Shown here piece by piece: positions 1-4,598 of a stretch of 5,553 nt of DNA. Source of the DNA: Chloroflexota bacterium (GTDB lineage: Bacteria; Chloroflexota; Dehalococcoidia; DSTF01; JACRBR01); contig JANXYW010000291.1 of NCBI GenBank assembly GCA_025355835.1, positions 1 through 5,553 of the forward strand, written 5' to 3'. Under the pieces are notes generated by a model. That model searched no databases, was not told where the DNA came from, and saw only the letters and a program-made list of their open reading frames with translations. Every line of letters begins with the position of its first letter. The stretch's first letter is position 1. Position numbers and translations under genes: made by a program.

Positions 1-86
1 CCGATGACGCCGCATCCGGTGAACGATGCGGTGGCGATCAGCGAAAAGATCGCGAAGGTGACGATGTGATGCGATGGACGGGGCAC
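1..86 (-). CDS. 5' end of a putative lipoprotein (partial, runs off left edge)
   Basis: Only the first 28 codons are in the window, read from a GTG at 86-84. The peptide looks like a bacterial export signal: a short basic/polar start (MPRPSHH), a hydrophobic stretch at about residues 8-22 (begins IVTFAIF), then FTGC at 22-25. FTGC resembles a lipobox, with Cys25 as the lipidated +1 residue; Phe at -3 is less usual than Leu. I infer a secreted, membrane-anchored lipoprotein; the mature part is not visible, so no function can be given. The start lies 43 nt downstream of the ROK kinase stop on the same strand. No Shine-Dalgarno sequence precedes the GTG, but a TATACT hexamer ends 6 nt before it, suggesting its own leaderless transcript. 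An alternative is a plus-strand reading frame entering from the left and stopping at TGA 67-69 (23 codons), which shows no recognisable feature. Confidence 0.5.
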   Translation of the reverse strand, partial: MPRPSHHIVTFAIFSLIATASFTGCGVI

Positions 87-92
87 GTTGGG

Positions 93-98
93 AGTATA
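93..98 (-). promoter_or_regulatory. candidate -10 element (TATACT) for the lipoprotein gene, leaderless spacing
   Basis: Read on the minus strand, TATACT (98-93) is one base from the consensus TATAAT. It is followed by six bases and then the GTG start at 86. A -10 element normally places transcription start 6-7 nt downstream, so the mRNA would begin at or next to the start codon. No convincing -35 hexamer lies 16-18 bp upstream. The sequence is seen directly; its promoter role is inferred. Confidence 0.4.
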
Positions 99-104
99 TC
101 GGTC

Positions 105-118
105 GGTTGGAGGTTGGA
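105..118. repeat. two tandem copies of GGTTGGA
   Basis: GGTTGGA occurs twice back to back (105-111 and 112-118) in the 43-nt gap between the ROK kinase stop and the lipoprotein start. The same heptamer recurs once at 2691-2697, directly after the CACGAAGGG repeat. It may be a low-complexity remnant; no function can be assigned. Confidence 0.4.
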
Positions 119-125
119 GGCGACA

Positions 126-137
126 GGATCTAGATCC
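126..137. repeat. perfect 12-bp palindrome across the ROK kinase stop codon
   Basis: GGATCTAGATCC reads identically on both strands and straddles the TAG stop (132-130) of the ROK kinase gene. It contains CTAG, which is scarce in many bacterial genomes. With no loop it is more like a dimeric protein-binding site than an RNA hairpin. It lies about 40 bp upstream of the lipoprotein start, so an operator is possible but unproven. Confidence 0.35.
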
Positions 138-1113
138 GGGCCTTCGCAACCGCGTCGCGCGCGACCGCGATCGCACCCAGAGCCGCTGCGCGCTCGCCTA
201 GTTCGCCTTCTACGATGCGGACGTCGGTGAAGGATTGGGCGAAGGCGCGCGTGCGGGCGGTCTCGACGGCGGGGCCGAGGATCGTTTCGCCCATGTTCGC
301 AACGCCGCCGCCGATGACGATGGCCTGCGGGTTGAAGATGTTGATCAGACTGGCCAGGCCGATGCCGAGGTAGCGGCCGGCTGACTCGATCAGCGCCGTT
401 GCTTCCGCTTCGCCTTGCTGTCCGGCCAGGAACACCGTTTTCGCCGAAACGGGCGGATCGTGCTCGGCCAGGCGCGCGGTGCGAATGAGGCCGCCGGCGG
501 CGATCATCTCTTTCGCGCGCGCGGCGATCGCCGTGCCGGATGCGAAGGCTTCGAGACAGCCGACATGACCGGCGCCGCAGGTCGGGCCATCGATGCTGAC
601 GCCGATGTGGCCGACTTCGCCCGCCGCGCCGGACGTACCGGAATACAGCTCATTGTTGATGATGATGCCGCCCCCGATGCCCGTGCTGACCGTGATGAAG
701 ATCATGTCGGCGTAGCCACGGCCGGCGCCGAACTGGTGCTCGGCGACGCCCTGGCAGTTGGCGTCGTTCTCGAGCAGCGTCGGGATGGCGAGACGATCGT
801 GCAGCGTCTTCGCCAGCGGCACGTTGTGCCAGCCAGGCAGGTTCGGCGGGTCGGTGATCACGCCCTCGGCAACATCGATTGGTCCGGGGGCGGAGACGCC
901 TGCCGCGCGGATCGTCGAGAGTTCGATCTGTGCGTCGGCCGCGGCGGCGCGAACTGTATCGGCGATGCGCGCGATGACGGCTTCGGGGCCTTGCGCGGCC
1001 TGCGTGGCGACGCGCGCCTGACCGAGCACGCGGCCGTCGGCGCCTGCGATGAGCACGAGGATCTTCGTGCCGCCGAGGTCGATGCCAGCGAACACGTCGC
1101 CGCCGTCACTCAC
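130..1113 (-). CDS. glk: ROK-family glucokinase
   Basis: A 327-aa cytoplasmic sugar kinase of the ROK family, most likely ATP + glucose to glucose-6-phosphate. The N-terminal phosphate-binding motif DLGGTK is at residues 12-17. ENDAN is at 115-119, with Asp117 as the expected catalytic base. A second phosphate-binding segment, TVSTGIGGG, is at 141-149, followed by GEVGH at 165-169. The ROK zinc motif CxCGxxGCxE appears as CGAGHVGCLE (179-188), so the middle Cys is Ala181, while Cys179, Cys186 and His169 remain. The C-terminal IGGGVA is at 267-272. Length is normal for the family (about 300-330). I chose the GTG at 1113 because its GTGA overlaps the glgA stop, a GAGG lies 7 nt upstream, and the family start sits just before DLGGTK; longer starts would read through glgA out of frame. 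Coupling to glgA points to glucose or glycogen metabolism. Other ROK substrates (fructose, N-acetylmannosamine, GlcNAc) cannot be excluded, so the symbol is tentative. Confidence 0.9.
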   Translation of the reverse strand: MSDGGDVFAGIDLGGTKILVLIAGADGRVLGQARVATQAAQGPEAVIARIADTVRAAAADAQIELSTIRAAGVSAPGPIDVAEGVITDPPNLPGWHNVPLAKTLHDRLAIPTLLENDANCQGVAEHQFGAGRGYADMIFITVSTGIGGGIIINNELYSGTSGAAGEVGHIGVSIDGPTCGAGHVGCLEAFASGTAIAARAKEMIAAGGLIRTARLAEHDPPVSAKTVFLAGQQGEAEATALIESAGRYLGIGLASLINIFNPQAIVIGGGVANMGETILGPAVETARTRAFAQSFTDVRIVEGELGERAAALGAIAVARDAVAKARI

Positions 1114-2585
1114 GCTGATGCCTCGTGCGCGCGATCGGCTGCGCGCGCTTCGCGGCGGTCGGCGATAGAGGCGGTGTAGAGGTCGTGATACTTGCCGGCG
1201 GCGCGGCTCCACGACCAGTCCTGGCGCATGCCGCGCTCCTGCAACGCGCGCCACTCCGCTGGCCTTTCGAACGCGGCCAGCGCGCGCTCGGCGGCCTCCT
1301 GCAACTCCTGCGCGTTCGCGGCGTCGAATACGAATCCTGTACCGGACTGCTGCGGCAGATCGGCGTCTTCCACCGTATCGGCGAGGCCGCCGGTGCGCCG
1401 CACGAGCGGCACGGCGCCGTATCGCAGCGAGATGAGCTGACCGAGGCCGCACGGCTCGTAACGCGACGGCATGAGGAACACGTCGCAGCCGGCATAGATC
1501 TGCTGACCGAGTTTGGGATTGAAGTCGAACCAGATCTTCACCTTGCCCGGGTATTTGGCTTCCAGGTGAGCCAGCATCTTGTGCACGTCGTCATCGCCCG
1601 TGCCGAGCACGACGAGTTGCACGTTGCGCGCCGCGAGCAGCGCATCGAACGCCACGGCGACCAGATCGATGCCCTTCTGCGTAAAGAGGCGCGTCACCGT
1701 GGCGAACAGCATCGCGGTTCCGCCTGCGGGCAAGCCTGCTTGTTGCTGCAGCGCCCGCTTGTTGATCAGGCGCAGGTCGAGCGTGTCTGCGTTGAAGTGT
1801 TGCGGGATCGCGGGATCGGTCTCGGGATTGAACTCGTCGTAGTCGATGCCGTTGACGATGCCCGACACCACATCGGCGCGCGCGCGCAGCAGCGCATCGA
1901 GGCCGGCGCCGTACTCCGGCGTCATGATCTCTTTCGCGTAGCTGTCGCTGACGGTGTTGACGCGGTCGGCCTGCATGATGCCCTGCGCCATGCCGCTGTA
2001 CGCGATCGTAGGCGGCAGGCCGTCGGGCGGTATTAGTTCGATCGGGGCGATGCTGTGCGTTTGGGCGAACGCGCGATCGAAATCGCCCTGCAGCGCGAGG
2101 TTGTGGATGGTGTAGACGCGGCCTGCATCGGCCCACGGGTGCGACTCGTCCGCGGCGAGGCGCGTGAGCAGCAGCGCGGAGTGCCAGTCCTGCGCGTGGA
2201 TGACATCGGGGCGGAAGCCGAGGTGTGGCGCGCAGGCGAGCAGCGCGTCGCAGAAGAAGAGGAAGCGTTCTTTGTCGTCGTCGGATCCGTAGACGTTCGG
2301 TCGGCCAAAGTAGCGCGCGTTTTCCAGCAGGTAGACCGGCACGCCCCGGACGTCCGCTTGCCAGACATCGACGCGCTCATCGCCGCCGGGCCACGGCACC
2401 TTCACGCCAGCGAGCAGGTGCGTGAGATTGAGCGCCGTGCGCTCGATGGTGCCGTGCATCGGCATCGCGACGCGCACATCGTCGCCGTTGGCGCGCAGCG
2501 CGCGCGGCAGTGATCCGGCGACATCGCCCAACCCCCCGACCTTGGCGAGCGGGCTCATCTCAACTGCGGCGAAGAGTACGTTCAC
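1110..2585 (-). CDS. glgA: glycogen synthase (ADP-glucose, GT5)
   Basis: A 491-aa GT-B-fold glycosyltransferase that transfers glucose from ADP-glucose to the non-reducing end of a growing alpha-1,4-glucan in the cytoplasm. The N-terminal nucleotide-sugar loop KVGGLGDV is at 15-22, with Lys15 at the position known from E. coli GlgA. HAQDWH is at 130-135 and YTIHN at 158-162. The C-terminal Rossmann domain starts near 290, with TRLFTQKG at 298-305. SRYEPCGLGQL is at 374-384, with Glu377 and Cys379 at the E. coli positions, and RTGG is at 397-400. All key residues are present and the length is close to the usual 475-490. The C-terminus carries a short Arg/Ala/Glu-rich extension (about 475-491). 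The start is GTG 2585-2583, preceded by GGAG with 6-nt spacing; the ATG one frame over at 2587 is followed at once by TGA. The last bases overlap the ROK kinase start as GTGA, indicating translational coupling. It is the first gene of its operon in this window. Confidence 0.96.
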   Translation of the reverse strand: MNVLFAAVEMSPLAKVGGLGDVAGSLPRALRANGDDVRVAMPMHGTIERTALNLTHLLAGVKVPWPGGDERVDVWQADVRGVPVYLLENARYFGRPNVYGSDDDKERFLFFCDALLACAPHLGFRPDVIHAQDWHSALLLTRLAADESHPWADAGRVYTIHNLALQGDFDRAFAQTHSIAPIELIPPDGLPPTIAYSGMAQGIMQADRVNTVSDSYAKEIMTPEYGAGLDALLRARADVVSGIVNGIDYDEFNPETDPAIPQHFNADTLDLRLINKRALQQQAGLPAGGTAMLFATVTRLFTQKGIDLVAVAFDALLAARNVQLVVLGTGDDDVHKMLAHLEAKYPGKVKIWFDFNPKLGQQIYAGCDVFLMPSRYEPCGLGQLISLRYGAVPLVRRTGGLADTVEDADLPQQSGTGFVFDAANAQELQEAAERALAAFERPAEWRALQERGMRQDWSWSRAAGKYHDLYTASIADRREARAADRAHEASA

Positions 2586-2591
2586 ATGGAG

Positions 2592-2595
2592 CTCC
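2592..2595 (-). promoter_or_regulatory. Shine-Dalgarno GGAG that decides the glgA GTG start
   Basis: GGAG (2595-2592) sits 6 nt before the GTG start of glgA, ideal spacing. It supports GTG over the out-of-frame ATG at 2587. It lies inside an 8-bp palindrome, GGAGCTCC (2588-2595). Unlike the selD, lipoprotein and 67-aa starts, glgA therefore looks like a conventional leadered gene. Confidence 0.65.
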
Positions 2596-2615
2596 GTTCG
2601 TGAGTGTGTTGCAGT

Positions 2616-2621
2616 AGTTTA
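2616..2621 (-). promoter_or_regulatory. weak candidate -10 element (TAAACT) for glgA
   Basis: TAAACT (2621-2616 on the minus strand) would start transcription near 2609 and give a leader of about 23 nt containing the GGAG ribosome site. No good -35 hexamer is visible at the right distance, so this is only a candidate. Confidence 0.25.
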
Positions 2622-2662
2622 TCGACTGTTGGCGCTGAATCGGGACGCCCAGGGGCCCGATT

Positions 2663-2689
2663 CACGAAGGGCACGAAGGGCACGAAGGA
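2663..2689. repeat. three tandem 9-bp CACGAAGGG repeats
   Basis: CACGAAGGG at 2663-2671 and 2672-2680 and CACGAAGGA at 2681-2689 form a 9-bp tandem array upstream of glgA. The same unit recurs upstream of selD (4525-4551), and a degenerate copy lies inside the 133-aa gene (3319-3336). Similar CACGAAGGGCACGAAG strings are scattered between genes in many GC-rich environmental bacteria. Its role is unknown. It continues directly into GGTTGGA. Confidence 0.7.
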
Positions 2690-2740
2690 GGGTTGGAGAG
2701 ACGAGTTCGGGTGAATGTGGGCGGGGGAACCTCACCCCGA

Positions 2741-2763
2741 CCCTCTCCGCCCGGCGGAGAGGG
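2741..2763. repeat. perfect 11-bp inverted repeat (intergenic hairpin)
   Basis: CCCTCTCCGCC (2741-2751) and its exact reverse complement (2753-2763) are separated by one base. In RNA this would form a very stable stem of about 9-10 bp once a real loop is allowed. Flanking ACCTCACCCC (2729-2738) and the G-run after the second arm resemble a widespread family of CTCACCCC/CCCTCTCC intergenic repeats in GC-rich genomes. No T-tract follows on either strand, so it is not a classical intrinsic terminator. It sits between the divergent glgA and the 67-aa gene. Confidence 0.65.
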
Positions 2764-2821
2764 GGCGCGTATCTGCCGGCGGTATTGGAGCCGAAGCGCA
2801 GACGAGCGGATTGAGGTTCGC

Positions 2822-2827
2822 TATACT
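2822..2827 (+). promoter_or_regulatory. candidate -10 element (TATACT) for the 67-aa gene
   Basis: TATACT (2822-2827) ends nine bases before the ATG at 2837. Transcription would start at about 2834, giving a leader of only a few nucleotides. No Shine-Dalgarno sequence precedes the ATG and no clear -35 is visible; TTGAGG at 2811-2816 is only 5 bp away. A near-leaderless transcript is inferred. Confidence 0.4.
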
Positions 2828-2836
2828 TTCGACGCT

Positions 2837-3040
2837 ATGACTGTACGAAAATCAGCATTGCGCCCGCGGACCGCGGCCAAGCCGCGGAAGGCCGTTGCAT
2901 CGAAGAAACCTCTGCGAACCTTTTGGGATGATCTCGCCGACATTGGGCGACGCATCCCGGAGGAAGAGTTGGCGCGGCATCCGCGGGACGGTGCGCGCAA
3001 TCTTGAGCACTACCTCTACGGTGCACCGAAGCGTTCTTGA
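2837..3040 (+). CDS. 67-aa hypothetical protein, antitoxin-like small protein
   Basis: A small soluble protein with two parts. Residues 1-27 are strongly basic (Lys/Arg/Ala/Pro) and probably disordered or nucleic-acid-binding. Residues 28-67 are acidic then mixed, with TFWDDLADIG (28-37), IPEEELARHPRDG (40-52) and a terminal NLEHYLYGAPKR (55-66). This W...IP.EE.....P.D....DHYLYG.PK layout resembles short conserved hypothetical proteins, some of which, as I recall, occur next to toxin genes. No toxin partner follows on this strand, so an antitoxin role is speculative. I chose ATG 2837 because a TATACT hexamer lies just upstream. Starting further upstream at TTG 2693 would read through the inverted repeat and give a low-complexity N-terminus. 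It is the only plus-strand gene here and converges on the 133-aa gene with 4 nt between stops. Confidence 0.72.
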   Translation: MTVRKSALRPRTAAKPRKAVASKKPLRTFWDDLADIGRRIPEEELARHPRDGARNLEHYLYGAPKRS

Positions 3041-3044
3041 TCGT

Positions 3045-3446
3045 TTAGCTGTCACCAAAGCGCCGCTTTGGATCGTTGCGGTACCGATGGCTCGGTGTCT
3101 TCTTTCCGAACTTCTTGTAGGAATCGCTCCGGCGTGACGGCGACGAACCCTCGCCGGTCGCGGGCGCCGGGTTGGTCGTCGGATCCACGTGTCCGCGTCC
3201 GGCCGTGTTGTCGGATTGAGTGCCATCCATCTCCCACCAGACGTTCATGTCGGACTGCTTTCTAAGTTGGCGCTCGTTGAGTGCATCAAAACAGCGTTCG
3301 CACAGCGTAGATGCGAACCACGAAGAAGCACGAGCGCGGTCTCCGTCGGGCATCCCGCGAAGGGCGACGTGCCGTGTAGCCGACTTGTGATTGTGAAAGA
3401 AACAGAACGGTTGTGGCGGCTTGCTCAGGTCGGCGCTCTCGTTCAT
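3045..3446 (-). CDS. 133-aa hypothetical, putative zinc-binding protein coupled to selD
   Basis: I do not recognise this protein. Its ATG (3446-3444) overlaps the selD TGA as ATGA, and its TAA lies 4 nt from the stop of the convergent 67-aa gene, so it fits exactly between its neighbours. A GGAG is present but only 2 nt before the ATG. Residues 14-57 hold a possible four-ligand metal site: Cys15-x2-His18 (with His20 and His26 nearby) and Cys49-x2-Cys52 in LCERCFDALNERQ. Residues 66-73 read DMNVWWEM. Residues 75-108 are Gly/Pro/Ser/Thr-rich and probably disordered. The tail (109-133) is basic (YKKFGKK, DPKRRFG). There is no signal peptide or membrane segment. A degenerate CACGAAG repeat copy is translated at about residues 39-46, a warning that part of the frame may be repeat-derived. 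A selenium-related accessory role is inferred from coupling only. Confidence 0.6.
   Translation of the reverse strand: MNESADLSKPPQPFCFFHNHKSATRHVALRGMPDGDRARASSWFASTLCERCFDALNERQLRKQSDMNVWWEMDGTQSDNTAGRGHVDPTTNPAPATGEGSSPSRRSDSYKKFGKKTPSHRYRNDPKRRFGDS
3319..3336. repeat. degenerate CACGAAG repeat inside the 133-aa gene
   Basis: CACGAAGAAGCACGAGCG matches the CACGAAGRG units seen at 2663-2689 and 4525-4551, with one extra base between units and a diverged end. It falls within coding residues of about 39-45 of the selD-coupled protein. It may be a chance match or an insertion of the repeat into a gene. Confidence 0.35.
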
Positions 3447-4492
3447 TGCTCCACCCGAACGCCCGAGCCCGACTCCACGCGCCCGACGATCGCGCCGGGC
3501 AGGCCATCGTCGTGCAGCCGCGCTACGAGCGCATCTGCAGCGGGTTGCGGCAGCGCGATCAGTAGGCCGCCGGATGTCTGCGGATCGAAGAGGAGCGCTT
3601 CGATCGCAGGGTCGATACTCGTTGCAAATGCGACGTGGTCGGCGAGGCCTTCGCGGTTGCGGTTTGCGCCGCCGGTGACGATACCGTTCGTCGCGAACTC
3701 GAGCGCGCCGGGAAATGCGGGCACGCGCGACGACTCGATGACGAATCGCATGCCGCTGCGCGTCGCCATCTCGCGCGCATGGCCGAGGATGCCGAAGCCG
3801 GTGACATCCGTCATCGCGTGCGCGTTCGCTTCGCGTGCGAGGTGGGAGGCATGGCGGTTCAGCGTGAGCATGCTGGTGATCGCTGCCGCTGCATAGTCTG
3901 AGGGATCTTTGTCGTCGCGTGCGGCGGTGAGCAAGAGTGCGGTACCGAGCGGCTTCGTCAGCACGAGGGCATCGCCCGGCTGGCCGCCCGCTTTCGCAAA
4001 GATCTTCTTCGGGTGGATGATGCCGGTGACGGCGAGGCCGTACTTCGGCTCGACGTCATAGACGGTGTGGCCGCCGGCGATGACGCCGCCGCCTTCGGCG
4101 ATCTTCTCTGCGCCGCCGAGGAAGATGCTGGCGAGGATCGCCAGATCGAGGTCCTGCGGGAATGCGGCGATGTTCAGCGCCATCAGCACTTCGCCGCCCA
4201 TGGCGTAGACATCGCTCATGGCGTTGGCCGCGGCGATCGCGCCGAAGGTGTACGGGTCGTCGACGACCGGCGGGAAGAAGTCGACCGTCTGCACGATCGC
4301 TACGTCGTCGCTGATACGATAGACGGCAGCGTCGTCCGGGCCGTCGAGGCCGACGAGCAAATCAGGGAATTTGGCCGGATCGAACGTGTCGGTGATCGGC
4401 CGCAGCACCTGGGCGAGCGTGGCGAGCCCCGCCTTCGCGGCGCAGCCGGCGCAGGACGCGAGCGCGGTGAGCCGGACGGCTTCTGTGGTCAT
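3443..4492 (-). CDS. selD: selenophosphate synthetase (selenide, water dikinase)
   Basis: A 349-aa cytoplasmic enzyme of the AIRS/PurM-like superfamily: ATP + selenide + water to selenophosphate + AMP + phosphate. Selenophosphate feeds selenocysteine-tRNA synthesis, 2-selenouridine in tRNA, or selenium-dependent molybdenum hydroxylases. The active-site loop SCAGCAAK is at 13-20. Cys17 and Lys20 match the E. coli catalytic pair; this is the Cys rather than the selenocysteine form, and the usual second Cys at 19 is Ala. Metal/ATP residues lie in GPDDAAVY (51-58), TVDFFPPVVDDPY (69-81), AAANAMSDVYAMGG (87-100, Asp94), GGHT (140-143) and TDVTGFGILGH (228-238, Asp229). DPQTSGG is at 303-309. Length is typical (about 345). 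The start is ATG 4492; it has no Shine-Dalgarno, but CATACT ends 5 nt upstream, suggesting a leaderless mRNA. The TGA overlaps the ATG of the 133-aa gene. No selA, selB, selU or tRNA-Sec is in the window, so the selenium pathway it serves is undetermined. Confidence 0.96.
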   Translation of the reverse strand: MTTEAVRLTALASCAGCAAKAGLATLAQVLRPITDTFDPAKFPDLLVGLDGPDDAAVYRISDDVAIVQTVDFFPPVVDDPYTFGAIAAANAMSDVYAMGGEVLMALNIAAFPQDLDLAILASIFLGGAEKIAEGGGVIAGGHTVYDVEPKYGLAVTGIIHPKKIFAKAGGQPGDALVLTKPLGTALLLTAARDDKDPSDYAAAAITSMLTLNRHASHLAREANAHAMTDVTGFGILGHAREMATRSGMRFVIESSRVPAFPGALEFATNGIVTGGANRNREGLADHVAFATSIDPAIEALLFDPQTSGGLLIALPQPAADALVARLHDDGLPGAIVGRVESGSGVRVEQ

Positions 4493-4497
4493 GGTTC

Positions 4498-4503
4498 AGT
4501 ATG
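4498..4503 (-). promoter_or_regulatory. candidate -10 element (CATACT) for selD, leaderless spacing
   Basis: CATACT (4503-4498 on the minus strand) is followed by five bases and then the selD ATG. Transcription would begin at the A of the ATG. There is no Shine-Dalgarno before this start, and the stretch just upstream is C-rich in the sense direction. No convincing -35 is present; the 17-bp-spaced hexamer is TGGATC. If real, selD and the 133-aa gene can be expressed separately from the upstream kinase and peptidase genes. Confidence 0.35.
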
Positions 4504-4524
4504 GCGCGGGGGGTAGCGACGATC

Positions 4525-4551
4525 CACGAAGGGCACGAAGAGCACGAATGC
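4525..4551. repeat. three tandem CACGAAGRG repeats upstream of selD
   Basis: CACGAAGGG (4525-4533), CACGAAGAG (4534-4542) and the diverged CACGAATGC (4543-4551) form the second copy of the 9-bp array seen at 2663-2689, in the same plus-strand orientation. It occupies the gap between the P-loop kinase stop and selD, just upstream of the putative selD -10. A spacer, transcript-processing or protein-binding role is possible; none can be shown from sequence. Confidence 0.65.
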
Positions 4552-4598
4552 GGAGGATGGAAGGCGCGCTCCCGTGTCGTATGGTTGGGTGGCATTGA

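Noticed and set aside
415..1179. Long plus-strand open frame (254 codons) opposite the ROK kinase
   Set aside because: It is antisense to a clear ROK kinase, its product is Arg/Ala/Asp-rich with no recognisable domain, and such frames are expected opposite GC-rich genes.
1114..1452. N-terminal extension of the ROK kinase to 440 aa
   Set aside because: The extension is an out-of-frame translation of the glgA 3' end, extremely Arg-rich; the GTG at 1113 has GTGA coupling and a GAGG site.
1125..2036. Plus-strand open frame of 303 codons opposite glgA
   Set aside because: It lies wholly inside glgA on the opposite strand; its Arg/His/Val-rich composition is typical of a GC-rich shadow, with no domain seen.
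2663..2689. CRISPR array
   Set aside because: Units are 9 bp in direct tandem without spacers, and there are no cas genes; this is a simple tandem repeat.
2741..2770. Intrinsic terminator for the plus or minus strand
   Set aside because: The stem is strong but no T-run follows on either strand, and it lies upstream of both flanking genes rather than after a stop.
2693..3040. Longer 115-aa version of the 67-aa protein starting at TTG 2693
   Set aside because: The added N-terminus is a translation of the intergenic inverted repeat; the ATG at 2837 has a promoter-like hexamer just upstream and gives a compact protein.
3189..3896. Plus-strand open frame of 235 codons across the 133-aa gene and selD
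   Set aside because: It crosses two minus-strand genes, one unmistakably selD, and has low-complexity Ser/Arg/Ala composition without motifs.
4443..4445. Selenocysteine codon at the SelD active site
   Set aside because: The active-site position (residue 17) is encoded as Cys (TGC on the minus strand), not in-frame TGA, so this SelD is the Cys form.
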